Shown here in pieces: positions 54,020 through 64,000 of a stretch of DNA of 64,000 bases. A program made the position numbers and the translations under genes. Location of the stretch: assembly GCA_022478985.1 (NCBI GenBank), contig JAKSZP010005258.1:1-64000 (forward strand). The letters run 5' to 3'. Source of the stretch: Massospora cicadina (lineage: Eukaryota > Entomophthoromycota > Entomophthoromycetes > Entomophthorales > Entomophthoraceae). The notes below the pieces were generated by a model. That model worked only from the letters and a program-made list of their open reading frames with translations. It was not told where the DNA came from and made no database searches. Numbering within the stretch: position 1 is the stretch's first letter; each line of letters starts with the position of its first letter.

Positions 54020-54416
54020 AAAAACTTTTCTCTCTCGTTGTAATCACTTTTGCAACCCATTCAATTCAAGTCTGAATCTAGTTTGATAATCTCACAAGAG
54101 GAGATTAGTCTGCGCCCATGTCAGGGAGCAGTTGGGCAAGTAAGGTAAGAGGAGCAGGTGGTAGGCCCACGGCCTCAAACATTTGAAAACGCCCCAGAGA
54201 AACCGGCGAGATAGATTTTTTTTTAAAAAACGGGCGGTCACTATTTACCCAGAAATCCTCACTTGGCAAGCACGATGCAACCAGTACATCAACACGCCGC
54301 ACTCCCAGCCACTTTCGTTAGTGGAATATGGAGTCTGCGTGTTTCTGGACATCCAACAAACGGCTTTATGGGAAAAATTTTGTGGGGATGTGCACATTTT
54401 TTCCTGACTGACTGCG

Positions 54417-55510
54417 GTGTACATCGCACCTCACTCCATGTCATGTGGTTGGCTGGACCTAGGTTTCAAAAACAAGGAGGCAGCAGATGAGGCTGCTGCG
54501 GTGCACATAGTAATCAACCTCCCTGAAGGGCAATGGGTCATCAAAACCAAATGCACCAGATGGACAAAATCCAACCAAATTTTCCTCATGTTTGACTTTT
54601 TGCCTACTACAGAAAAATGTGACATTTTGGAGCAACACCTGAAAGATGGGCTCACCATTTATGGCGAAATACAATATTTTGAGATGCAACGCTTTACGCT
54701 GATGCCACATCTGTGCACTGGCAAAGCCATTGCAATTCTGACCCCAACAGAGGAGATCGTGAAGGACCTAACCCAGATCCCGCACTCCACTTTTATTAAT
54801 ATTGAAGGGCATACCACCCACCCTTTCTGGGTAACCGTGGACAGCGCGCCCCCCATCTGCACCCACTGTGATGCATTCAGCCATAAGGCACACGCATGCC
54901 CCACCAAGGAGGGCGTCACATTCCAAGAGCACTTCTCAGCGGCCATGGCCAGTGGAGAGGCGCACTATGAACCAACTGCAATCACCAAAGAGGCTTTCCC
55001 GTGGGGAGCACAAGGCTGCTACCTACTGGTAAAGCCTATTTCCCTGCAAGAGCAGAAGAAGGCCAAGCAGGCCCGCAGGGCTGCAGCCAAGAAAGCGGCC
55101 AAAGTCATCACCGCTATCCCACACTTTCAATGCCAGGAGGATATCTAAACCTTTGCGGCGGAAGCAACTCAGGAATTCATCAACCAATCAGATTGAAAAG
55201 CCCATGCCGATTGGGCCACCCAATCTAAGGATCCGATGGGGACTCAATCTCACCCAATCTTTGCAACCAAGCTCTGGTTGAAACCAACTTGGGGCCCATC
55301 CTACCTGAAATTTTTTTGACCCACTCAACGGTGCACCAAACTCATTCGCACTACAAAAAATTCGTCTGGCTAAGGGGAAACAAAAAGCAAAGGCAAAAGC
55401 CAATGCAAACCTTTCTTCTAAAATCAACAAAATACTGATAGCATTGCTGCAAACACCCGCGCTGCTGTGAAGGCCCATGGGGATCTAGAGGAGGCTAGTG
55501 GGCCCAGGTG
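54417..55510 (+). pseudogene. LINE-B ORF1 with CCHC zinc knuckle
   Basis: A 243-codon open frame (54417-55148) covers most of ORF1. It contains SNQIFLMFDFLPTTEKCDIL, then LKDGLTIYGEIQYFEMQRF (an RRM-like or DUF4283-like RNA-binding core by position), TTHPFWVTVDSAPPICTHCD with the intact knuckle CTHCDAFSHKAHAC (about 54867-54908), and a basic Ala/Lys tail QKKAKQARRAAAKKAAK (about 55050-55105). After a stop the frame continues TFAAEATQEFINQSD. The true start is upstream, in another frame, near 54200. The protein would bind element RNA. Confidence 0.82.
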
Positions 55511-55529
55511 CCCACCCCCTTGCACCTAA

Positions 55530-56900
55530 GATGTGATGGGAGAAACCTTCACTTTAGGGACATTGAATATCGCCAGACTCAAGGCCTCGCCATCCTGGGC
55601 TAGGAAACTGAGTTTTTTACAACAAAATTTACCCGTGGATATCCTAGCCATCCAGGAGTCCCACTGTCCATGAGGTTCCGAGGAGGCTTGGAAAACCATG
55701 CTCCTCACATTCCTATCCTTTTGGTCAGAGCACTGTGGGGTGCTAGTTCAGAGAAACAATTTCTTCAAATTTTTATTATCAGAAACCTTCCTCAATGGCT
55801 GAGTCCTCGTTGTCACTTTCTTGTGGGCCAACGTGGCGCATGCTATCATCAACATCTATGCCCCAACCTGTGCACAAGAGCGTCAGGAATATTTCTCATC
55901 ACTCAAATCCCTCCTGCTACCCCCAGACCCTTTTGTAGTCAGCAACATGAACTGTTGGCTAAACACACCAACGGACCGATTGTCTTCGTCCTCCCACGCT
56001 CCCCAGGATCACATAGAACTTCGCGTTCTAAAGGCCACCCTTGGGTTAATGGATGCGCTGCTGCGGCAAGCCCCGCTGCTCAAAAACATGACACGCCCCC
56101 ACATCCACAACGGCCAATTAAGGTCCATGTCCCGCATCTACCTTATCCTTATGCCGGCGAAATTCCAACCCCACATTTCCCACTTCAAAAAAACAAAATT
56201 CACTTCTCTGACCACTGACTGGTCTTGATAACCTACCACCTACCTGTCACAGTGGCTAAGGCCCCACATTGGTGCAAACTCCTTCCTCCCGAACTTGCAT
56301 TGCCAGGATTTTTCACTTGGGTGGAATCAGCAACTTTGGCAAAAGAGTTTGTTGCACCATTTTGCGCGGACCCCATCTCCACATGGGCAACCTTCAAAGA
56401 GGATACCATCCACCACTCTCGCCACCTCTCCTCCAGATGCTCACAAGCCACATCAGCTGTCATTTCGCGCGCTCTGGCAGAGTTGGCACACCTGGAGTCC
56501 AACTTCCCAGCTACAGGATACAGCCCTGCTTGGGGCCAGAAGTGGGCAGAGGCAGCCGTCCACCTCAATCGCTTGAAAGGCAACACAAACATTGGGTTTA
56601 TGTTCAGTACAGGGCCAAACGCATTACAAAGGGTGACAAGTGCGCCGCATATTTTTTAAAAAAGATTTTGCACCGCGCCAGAGTGTGGCCTGCACATAGG
56701 TGCAAAGATCGGATGATTCCATCACGGATACGCCAGCCAAAGTGGCAATTGAAACATTGAAGTATTACACCGAGTTATACCAATCTGATTCAATTCAGCC
56801 AGCCGAAGTGGCAGAATTTCTTGACTGAGCCCACATCTGCACCGTTTCCTGATACCTGGCAATAATAAATTTGATTACTCTAAACGAAAAATGGACAGCC
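55530..56900 (+). pseudogene. LINE-B endonuclease and linker
   Basis: ETFTLGTLNIARLKASPSWA, then LPVDILAIQESHCP (about 55546-55680), holds the Asn and Glu catalytic positions. NIYAPTCAQERQEYFSSLKS is at about 55850-55910, and FSDH is encoded near 56205-56216 just before a stop. The linker reads NFPATGYSPAWGQKWAEAAV (about 56500-56560). Frames shift several times. Confidence 0.82.
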
Positions 56901-58180
56901 ATCCGCGGTGCACCAAACTGGAAATGCCCAGTCCCAGATGGGTTTTAATATGAATTCTATAAAAAGTACTTCAAATATATATCCCCACTACTGCTTGCCT
57001 CAATTACCAGAGCCTTTTGGAAACGCGCCTCCTACCAGGAGGACAAGAGGCCTTCACCGTCACACTCTTCAAGAAAGGGGACAAGCTAGACTTAGCCAAC
57101 TGGCGCCCCATTTCTTTAACTAACATGGATATAAAATTTAACTAAAATCATGGCTAACCGTTTAGGGATTGTAGCATCTGCCACCATCTCCCCAGAACAA
57201 TTCGGTTTCATACTCAGAAGGTCAATTTGGGACAACGTGCACTCTGTGGCTAACGCATGCCAGTCCACAGCCTCTGGGGCACTTGTATTCTTGGACCAAC
57301 AGAAGGCCTATGATAGAGTAAACTGGGAATACCTCAGGGCCTGCCTCCATCAATTCTGCTTACCCCCTCGCTTCATCAACTGGGTGATGCTTCTCACGGA
57401 ATCTGCAACAATGGCTGTATGTGGCCCTGGCTTCCTAATGAAAGTAGTCCGCCCTCAAAGGGGCTTGCGACAAGGGGACCCCCTTAGCCCACTCTTATAC
57501 AACTTCAGCCTTGACCACTAATTTTAAACGTGAATGCCCCACTCACTGGGGTCCATGTGCCAGGCCAAGCCCCAGTCAAGATGATGGCGTTTTCAGATGA
57601 CTGTGTGGTTGGGGTGTCTAATAATAAAGATTCACGCAAACTTGAAGCTCTCATCCAGAAGTATTCCCGGGGAAGTAACGCTGCACTGAACGCTTCCAAA
57701 ACCGAAATCATCCTCCTTGGTCGGTCTCAAAACTGCTGGGCCCCAGCAACCAGTGCCCAGCCCAGCCCATATGCTGGCACACGTGCTCGCCCTCCCAGCT
57801 CACCCCACACCGACCCACTTGTGCTCCCCTTCATACCACGCCCTACCATAGAGCCGGTCTGCCATCTGGGCGTGTGGGTGGAGGCAGGCGGGTACGCATC
57901 AGCAGTAATGGAGAGTCATATTCTAGACAACGTGACAAAGCGCATCGCCTCCCTCAGAGCCCACCCTACTTCCCTTACTGGCAGGGTTGTTTTAGCCAAC
58001 TCTATGCTCCTCTCTAAAGTCTGGTTTGGAGCCCACGCCATTCCATTCTCCCCAGGCTTTTTCAAATCCTTGTATGCCCTGCTGCAAGGATGGCTTTGGT
58101 CAGGCCGCCCTCCACCAGTACGGCTAGAGGTCATGTTTGGCCATATCATCATGGTGGCTGGGCCTGCTTGACTTCAGAGC
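56900..58180 (+). pseudogene. LINE-B reverse transcriptase
   Basis: Motifs in order: KKGDKLDLANWRPISLTNMD (57075-57132), then a 123-codon open frame (57150-57521) with PEQFGFILRRSIWDN, LVFLDQQKAYDRVNWEYLRA (catalytic Asp) and RGLRQGDPLSPLLYNFSLDH. After a shift comes MAFSDDCVVGVSNNKDSRKL (57584-57640; catalytic F-S-D-D at 57590-57601), where LINE-A has FADD. SLTGRVVLANSMLLSKVWFG (about 57973-58032) is the thumb. The 213-codon frame 57530-58171 is intact. Confidence 0.88.
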
Positions 58181-59190
58181 CCATGCTGCCAAGATCTTGG
58201 GTACCTGGATTGTGGCCATCACTGCCCCTATGCTCCCCTCCCAACACTGGTCCCGCATGGCCCACATCAACTTCTCCCGCGCCTTGGGCCTCAACAATCC
58301 ATTGAACCCTCACTCCCTGATGAAATACCTGGCTTCACACCCATCGGCCACAGGTCCTCATGGGACTAAAACCCACTAAAATGAATCCTCCTCTCCATGA
58401 AGAGCGCTGAGTGGAGAATTCATATTAGCAGACATACAGACCAGAGAGGCCGCCCCTCTCCTCAGTTCACACAAGAGGTACAGGGGCTACCCATCCAAGA
58501 TAGCGTGATCCCCACACGGCCCCATGTCCTATCCAGGGTGGACTACCTAGACATGATGGACATCCCTTACTCCATTGAGACCCAAAAACTATCTGGAAAT
58601 ACGCACATCATCCTCTGTTGCAGCCTCAAATCCACTTTCATGTGTGGCGCTGCCTGAGGCGGGTGTACCATATGGCCGAGCGCTCTAACGCTTTACACTC
58701 ATCCTGCGTCGTGTGTGGCCAGTATGGAACGCTGTTCCACAGCCTGGAGAAGTGTCCTACCTCTAAAGTGATATGGCGCGAAGTCCAACGTCTGCTGGGC
58801 CAGGATCAAACACAGCCCTTCAGTCTGTCAAGAGATATGTTTGCTATATCAATGGCCTCCCCCTCCCACCCTCCCTCCGTTCTCTGGTGGTTGCAATCGC
58901 CATGTGGACTATCCACACGATTTTTTTGGATGTCATCGCAGGCTCCACCCCCAACCTCCCAGAAGCTGTCCACAGATTCCAGTCTCAATTGGTGGACCAC
59001 TTTCAAGCGTGGATGTTTGGATACCTCCCACCGCGTCGCCAACAGCTGGTCTCCTCCTGGTTCCCAGTCTGGTTCATCAAATCAAACCCCTTCCTCCACA
59101 CGTGTTCAATTGTGGCTACAGCCCCTTCACACGTTCCCTCCCCCTCCCCATAAGTGGAGTTCCGCTGGCAACAAGAGATAGCATCGCTTC
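58181..59190 (+). pseudogene. LINE-B zinc finger and C-terminal domain
   Basis: The zf-RVT-type finger CVVCGQYGTLFHSLEKC (58705-58756) has C-x2-C-x7-H-x4-C spacing intact. After a frameshift, a further domain reads RSLVVAIAMWTIHTIFLDVI, then FQSQLVDHFQAWMFGYLPPR (58870-59040). It is shared with LINE-A and LINE-C. Its role is unknown. Confidence 0.8.
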
Positions 59191-59286
59191 TCTGGGGTGC
59201 CTTCCCTGTTACTAAGTTTTGTCTCTTTTGGGTCAAATTTGAAAGTGTCCGTCTCATGGTCGGCCTTCACCACAATAAATTTAAAA
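59190..59286 (+). repeat. LINE-B 3' tail
   Basis: gtccgtctcatggtcggcct, then tcaccacaataaatttaaaa, is the shared recognition-type tail also found in LINE-A, LINE-C, element D, SINE-1 and SINE-2. Confidence 0.8.
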
Positions 59287-60905
59287 TCAACTTCGGCAAC
59301 TTGCACACAGGTCCGCCGAGCAGATGACACACTGGCATCCACACCATCAGAAATATTGGCTGAATTACACCGATTTTACACCGACCTTTACATGGTGGAT
59401 TTTGCATCACCTAGAGAAATTGAAAATTATTATCATCCGCTAATATTGACACTATAGCTGGTCAACCAGACCTTGTAGCACCCATCACTAAAGATGAATT
59501 TATGGGAGTTATAATATCAACCCCGCGCAACAAGTGCCTTGGGCCTGATGGCCTACCATATGAATTTTTCAAAAATATTTTTAATATATCGCACCAATAC
59601 TATGGGCAACTAAGAATAAGTGCCTGGAAGACACATCCCAACTACCTGGCGGCCAAGATGCATATGTGGTCGCACTCTTCAAAAAAGGAGACCAGGCAGA
59701 CCTAAACAACTGGCGTTTAATCGCTCTCACCAATACTGACACCAAAATACTAGCTAAAGTCTTAGCCAAACGTCTGGGTTGCATTGCTCAGACAGCCCTC
59801 TCCCCCATCAGTTTGGCTTCATCCCAAATCGCTCAATTTGGGATAACATCCACACAATTGCCAACATCTGCCAAGCTAACCCCACAGGCGCCCTTGCTTT
59901 CCTAGACCAAAAGAAAGCATATGACCGAGCTCACTGGGGTTACCTAGAACAGTGTCTAAAGGCTTTCAGCCTACCACCCCACTTTATAAACTGGGCGCTC
60001 CTCCCAACGCGCTCAGCCAGGTTTGCAATCAGAGTCCCAGATTTCCTAACTGACACCATCACCCCCCAAAGGGGCCTTAAACAAGGTGACCCGCTTATCC
60101 CCCTACTATACAATTTTACCCTTGACCCTCTCCTCCGCATTGCAAACTTAAAGCTCACTGGAATCAGGTTAGAGGGACAACTACCAACCAAAATGCTAGC
60201 CTTTGCTGACGACTGCGTTGTTGGAGTCAAGGCAATAGGGATGCCAGGTCGATTGAGCGCATTATTCACCATTCTGAGTCAGTGAGTAACGCCATGCTGA
60301 ACAAACAGAAAACAGAGGTATTTGTTATGGGCAAATTCAGTTTGAACTGGGCCCCACCCTCCCACCACCACACAAACCAACCAACCAACCACACATCCAA
60401 CCACACAACAACGATCCAAGCCAGTAAAACCACTGTGTTTACCCTTTGCACACCACCCCGCCACCAACCCAGTCCATCATCGGTCATATGGATCGAATCC
60501 AGTGGATATGCACTTGACACCATTGTGACCAACATTTTGGACAACATCACAAAAAGAATGACATGTATGAGGAGGAGTAAAGCTAGTTTAACCGGAAGAG
60601 TTGTGTTAGCTAACTCCCTGATCTTGTCAAAGTTATGGTTTGATGCCCACGCGGTTCCCTTCTCCGCCAACTTTACCAACGCAGTCTACAAGCTCCTGCA
60701 GAACTGGCTATGGTCTGGTTACCGCGCATCTGTCAGGCTAGAGACCATGTACGGCCCACAGAAGAAAGGCGGGATGGGGCTGCTCAACTTCACGGAAAGA
60801 GCAACGCAAATCGTAGGCTCATGGGTAGCTCTCACAACGTCGCCCAACCCACCATCCCCCCACTGGGCTAAGGCAGCCAAACCAACTTCGCAAGGGCACT
60901 AAATC
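59287..60905 (+). pseudogene. LINE-A reverse transcriptase (FADD intact)
   Basis: After the LINE-B duplication the linker resumes as TCTQVRRADDTLASTPSEIL. Then come CLGPDGLPYEFFKN (about 59537-59577), FKKGDQADLNNWRLIALTNT (about 59680-59740), FGFIPNRSIWDNIHTIANIC, LAFLDQKKAYDRAHWGYLEQ (catalytic Asp), RGLKQGDPLIPLLYNFTLDP and FADDCVVGV (60202-60228). The frame 59779-60285 is open for 168 codons and 60282-60902 for 206. It includes a short Asn/Thr/Pro/His repeat (about 60359-60420, ccaa-rich) and the thumb SLTGRVVLANSLILSKLWFD. The protein is broken only by a few shifts. Confidence 0.9.
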
Positions 60906-61743
60906 TGAGTTTCCCTCCAACCCTGCAACTCTGATGAAATACTTTGCAACACATCTAACCGCCACTGGACCGCACAACACCAACCGATATTTCAAACGCA
61001 TCCTGTACAACCTAAGACAAGGGGATTGGAGCTTCTCCTATGCACAGCAATCTGAAGACTTTCACCCTCAAACTGGTTATGTGCAACTCCACAGGGGACA
61101 AACAGTGTCTAATGCGCCTGCCCCACTACCACCCTTTCCTCTTTCCCAGATTGACTACTTAGACCACCAAGACATCCCATATGAATTGAGCACCCAAAAG
61201 CAGGTGTGGGACCTCATCACCTGCCCCCTCTTATCCCCACAAGTGTGCTCCACAGTATGGCAATACATGCGCCATATGTTTAGAACAACTGACCATACTT
61301 TCTCAATGTTCAAGACATGCGCCATCTGCGGCAGACCCAACACACTGGCACACCGCCTGGAAGAGTGCCCGCCATCCGCGCATATCTGGGCCAACGTGAT
61401 GCACTTGTTTCAACAATCACCTACAGCTGAATTCCGACTATCCCGCGATATCCTGGCACTCAACATGGCCTCGCCTATCCCCCAGACACTAAGGGCTCTA
61501 ATTGTGAGCATTGCAATATGGTCCATTCACACAATTACCCTCGTTGCTTTCAATGGGATCCTTCACAATTTCAACCAAGCCATCGTCAGGTTCCACAGCC
61601 ATTTGGCCGACCACTTCCAAGCCTGGCTGTTTGGATCACTCCAACACAAATGGAAGAAATGGATGGCAAACTGGATTCCAATCTGGTTCCTTCGTTATGA
61701 CATTGATAACCTCACAGTCTTCATAGGCGGTACAACCTACTAG
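60906..61743 (+). pseudogene. LINE-A zinc finger and C-terminal domain, 269 codons open
   Basis: The frame 60934-61743 is the longest uninterrupted ORF in the window. The finger CAICGRPNTLAHRLEECP (about 61319-61372) is intact C-x2-C-x7-H-x4-C. The C-terminal domain follows: LRALIVSIAIWSIHTITLVA and FHSHLADHFQAWLFGSLQHK (about 61490-61650). The finger probably contacts nucleic acid during target-primed reverse transcription. The function of the tail domain is unknown. The length of the ORF suggests that LINE-A is the younger or better maintained family member. Confidence 0.85.
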
Positions 61744-61946
61744 CCCCTGAGCTGCCATGCCACTTAAAATCTAGTCATCCACCACCCGTGGCTCCTAGCC
61801 AAACCCAAGTGTGCCAAGTCATATCTTTTGAGTTCCTGTTTTTTGCGCTCTCTTCCCTTTTCTGTTTTCCATTTTCCTCTTCCCTACATATCAGATGTGT
61901 CTGTCCCCTGGTCGGCCATCCTCAAATAAAATAAAAACAAATATTA
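61744..61946 (+). repeat. LINE-A 3' UTR, shared tail and right TSD
   Basis: ctgtcccctggtcggccatc, then ctcaaataaaataaaaac ends the element. aaacaaatatta (61935-61946) is the second duplication. Confidence 0.82.
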
Positions 61947-62079
61947 TTAGGCTCATAAAGAGATATAGCGTGATTGATCTGAAAACCATTTTAGTGATTA
62001 AACAGTACAGCTATTAGTAATTGATGCACTATAATATCAACAACACCTTTTGCTGTTGAGAAGAATGTAAGCCAAACCC

Positions 62080-62300
62080 CTCGCTGAAAGCCTCCTCCTA
62101 TTAATTATATAAACTTAATTTCACCTGGCACACCATCTCTATTGATGTTATATACCACTGCTCAACAGATATTGACTATTAATTTATACAATAGTAGCCA
62201 TCAATCATCTAACTAAGTGGGAAGGAGGCAAAAGCAAAAAGTTTTGGTGCCATGATGACGGCTAAGCTTATATCATAAAACCTTATTTATAAGCATAAAT
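62080..62300 (+). pseudogene. Gypsy-5 integrase remnant
   Basis: The plus strand reads FHLAHHLY, then IPLLNRY, and IYTIVAINHLTKWEGGKSKK (about 62120-62240). This matches the integrase core phrase L-V-A-I-D-H-F/L-T-K-W-x-E-A. It lies after LINE-A and in the same orientation as the Gypsy-5 polymerase, so I assign it to that element. The catalytic Asp positions are not preserved. Confidence 0.65.
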
Positions 62301-62749
62301 GCCATAATAATACTAACTGATAATTGAATTAATTATACACCTCATGGTATACCCAATCTAAATGACCAAATCAGTAATTGAAGATTTTTTGTCTATTCCA
62401 TACAAGCCTAAACAATAGCACTATGGAAAAAGTAATTGTTTACTCGTTGGTATCCTAAAAATTGACCACAGGCAAACCATCCATTTAAAATTTTTCCTGT
62501 TGTCTATTGTGTTTGCCTAATATTGCTTGCGCTTATTTTCAGGGCGCTCACCATCTTTTTACAATGAAAAACGTCCTGTGCTAAATATAGGACCTGAGAA
62601 CAGCCCCTAAGCCTGAACAGGTGAAATTCCCAAACGGGAAAAGAAGGGCCCAAGAGGTTGGCTGCTTCCCTCACCAACAAGGCGACTATGCCCATGCTGG
62701 GAATGTGTAATGGGTGACAACCTATCAACTTAAAGAGTTTCCCTCCTAA

Positions 62750-62900
62750 TCCTATCTATCACCAAAGAGCTAGAGTAAAGGATTCAGGGGCTGTATAAGG
62801 AATACTAAAGACTAGAGGTTGCTGACATCAGTCAGGTTGCTTTTCCCTTGTACATCATATGTTAAAAACCTGATTAGTGTGCAGTTTGATGGTCATTAGC
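62750..62900 (+). pseudogene. Possible Gypsy reverse transcriptase N-terminal fragment
   Basis: Reading through stops gives ITKELE, RIQGLYKEY, LEVADISQVAFPLYII, KPD, a pattern like E-x-x-x-L-x-x-x-G-x-I-x-x-S-x-S-P-x-x-x-P-x-x-x-V-x-K-P-D. Only the order of motif residues supports it. Confidence 0.35.
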
Positions 62901-63345
62901 CTCATTTTTTAAGTTAATGATAGCCATGAAAGTAAAAAACTTAGAATATATAAAAAAATTTGGGATCAAAAGGTAACCACAAATAGATCTGGCAATAAAA
63001 AAAGAATATGGGTAATTAAATGATACTTTATTTCATAATATAGAGGGGTCTATAACCTTTTTTTAAAACAAAAAATATAGAAAAAATTTCAGATCAAGGC
63101 TATGATCAAAAAACATGTCAATTATATAGAAATTATTAGTATATATTGTTGATAGGGTAAACATGTGGAGATAACTGTGCAGCATGATTGTATCAACATT
63201 GTGATGATTTGTTATTTTTGTGAGAAAAATAACTTGTCGAAGTTTTAGGTTTTTACCATTGTACATGATGATTTTAAGTTGTTCTAATAAATATGAAGTG
63301 AGGCTTCATAATCATTAACTTCTCGGACTTTGACCTTAAGAAAAC
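62901..63345. other. AT-rich stretch without a recognised gene
   Basis: Nothing is identifiable. The stretch has poly-A/T runs near 63057-63080 and ends where the next LINE leader begins. Confidence 0.35.
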
Positions 63346-64000
63346 TATCTCTTTCGTTTTGATAACTAAATTGAAGCAAAATTTAGATTTTTAAAAATAC
63401 AAAAAAATGACCACTCAAATGAGCCAAAGCTTACCAATGTTGATTCAATCACCGCCTGCTGCCCCAGATTGGGGTGGTGGTGCGCCGCCATCTGGCATCT
63501 TTAAGCCGCTGCCAAAGCGCGCCTGAGCTGGCTCTGCTAGTCACCATAATGCTACCTGGCGTTATGTCCCCCTTGGGACTTGGCCCACCATCTTGCAAGT
63601 TCCCAGGAGGTGCTCCAGAGCCCTTTGGTACTCCCATGGAGAAATTTGCTTTTAGGCCTCTGAGTCAAATATGAGAACCTCTTCCAATATGCAAGTGTGG
63701 CCATCATTGAGATGGCCACGGTGGTGTTAAAACCTGCCAACTTCATTGATTTCCGCCCCTTTAAGGGATATTTTGACCTAGGTTTATGTTCTGAGGCCGA
63801 TGCAACAGCAGCATCTGAGCTGCTATTAATTTTTTAAAAATTCTTTTTTCTATTGTTCACACCCAGCTCCCATATGAGGCCACTTTGGTGGTCCAGTTCG
63901 CTGGATTGCCCTCCCACCTTTCCCCCAAAAGCCTCCATCATGAGCTCACGGAGGGTTTGCCCATTTATGGCACAGATCTCATGTTGCAATTTGTGGTTCT
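63346..64000 (+). mobile_element. LINE-G: 5' part of a LINE related to element D, cut by the window end
   Basis: The leader gaaaactatctctttcgttt (63350) is LINE-like. ORF1 probably starts at ATG 63437 (MLIQSPPAAPDWGGGAPPSG), and after shifts reads YENLFQYASVAIIEMATVVL, then FDLGLCSEADATAASELLLI (about 63670-63835) and EATLVVQFAGLPSHLSPKSL, then LTEGLPIYGTDLMLQFVV (63878-63995). These align with element D ORF1. The second half of the ORF1 core also resembles LINE-B (LKDGLTIYGEIQYFEM). Whether ORF2 follows lies outside the window. Confidence 0.7.

Larger units (their letters stand above)
54020..59286 (+). mobile_element. LINE-B: full-length LINE nested in LINE-A
   Basis: A 5.27-kb element from aaaaacttttctctctcgtt (54020) to the tail gtccgtctcatggtcggcct, then tcaccacaataaatttaaaa (about 59247-59286). 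It is the same family as its host LINE-A, with a 16-bp duplication. ORF1, endonuclease, reverse transcriptase, zinc finger and tail domain are all recognisable, with scattered stops and shifts. Confidence 0.93.
51255..61934 (+). mobile_element. LINE-A: full-length non-LTR retrotransposon interrupted by LINE-B
   Basis: The 5' leader agagcttttctttcccatta (51257) parallels LINE-B aaaacttttctctctcg. ORF1, endonuclease, reverse transcriptase, zinc finger and C-terminal domain follow. The 3' end is ctgtcccctggtcggccatc, then ctcaaataaaataaaa at about 61900-61934. With LINE-B (54020-59286) removed it is about 5.4 kb. Several ORF2 segments remain open for 168-269 codons, the best preserved LINE coding sequence here. 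Confidence 0.92.
48580..62300 (+). mobile_element. Gypsy-5: broken plus-strand LTR element, host of SINE-2 and LINE-A
   Basis: Collinear remnants on the plus strand: protease (48580-48790), reverse transcriptase (49640-50470, split by SINE-2), RNase H (50640-51100) and integrase (62080-62260, beyond LINE-A). I could not find its LTRs, so the outer limits are those of recognisable coding sequence. All domains are full of stops, the most decayed Gypsy in the window, in keeping with being the oldest layer of this nest. Confidence 0.75.

Noticed and set aside
60266..60679. 137-codon minus-strand frame rich in Gly/Val/Trp
   Set aside because: It is the shadow of the LINE-A polymerase, with low-complexity residues coming from the ccaa-rich repeat on the other strand.
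1..64000. CRISPR arrays, operons, bacterial promoters or phage modules
   Set aside because: There are no spaced short direct repeats and no compact co-directional intact genes. All recognisable content is eukaryotic retroelement.

Overview
This window reads as transposon-filled intergenic DNA from a eukaryotic nucleus. I recognise no host housekeeping gene. Almost all identifiable sequence belongs to decayed retrotransposons: Ty3/Gypsy LTR elements, LINE-type non-LTR elements with an endonuclease, a reverse transcriptase and a C-terminal zinc finger, tRNA-headed SINEs, and one inverted-repeat (MITE-like) element. Nearly every coding frame is broken by stops and frameshifts. The Gypsy and LINE types and the heavy nesting would fit a repeat-rich fungal genome. 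An early-diverging one such as an entomophthoralean is my guess from memory of similar Gag proteins, at low confidence.

The window is four nests of insertions within insertions, each datable by target-site duplications (TSDs). Nest 1 (about 4.0-18.8 kb): a plus-strand chromovirus integrase is interrupted by Gypsy-1 (5434-17924, minus, TSD actag). Gypsy-1 is itself interrupted in gag by Gypsy-2 (10544-17107, minus, TSD acatc). Nest 2 (25.6-38.1 kb): Gypsy-3 (plus, TSD ctctt) lies beside Gag remnants of another Gypsy. Its 5' LTR was split by a full-length minus-strand LINE-C (26250-32342, 13-bp TSD). LINE-C later received a 23-bp insertion and probably a 0.9-kb one. Nest 3 (40.9-44.8 kb): a minus-strand Gypsy-4 that has lost most of pol carries a SINE in its 5' LTR; the 3' LTR preserves the empty site. 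Nest 4 (48.6-62.3 kb): plus-strand Gypsy-5 carries a SINE in its reverse transcriptase and LINE-A after RNase H. LINE-A contains LINE-B, inserted in the linker between endonuclease and reverse transcriptase.

Outside the nests are two short non-LTR elements that carry only ORF1-like sequence (21595-23512 and 46183-47758), a probable solo LTR (39.5-40.2 kb), a 332-bp inverted-repeat element (45183-45514), a 53-bp tandem array (19428-19596), a degenerate ~70-bp tandem array (3655-3975) and the start of another LINE (63350 to the window end).

The parts form one mobilisation economy. LINE-A, LINE-B, LINE-C, the ORF1-only element D and both SINEs end in the same 3' tail (roughly ctggtcggc..cctcaaataaaa). 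This implies that the LINE reverse transcriptase moves the SINEs and the half-LINE in trans. The Gypsy elements share one primer-binding site. The most unusual signals are a family of minute insertions (23, 23 and 49 bp) with 15-19 bp TSDs, the ORF1-only elements, and an uninterrupted 154-codon membrane-protein ORF (18866-19330) in otherwise pseudogenised DNA.
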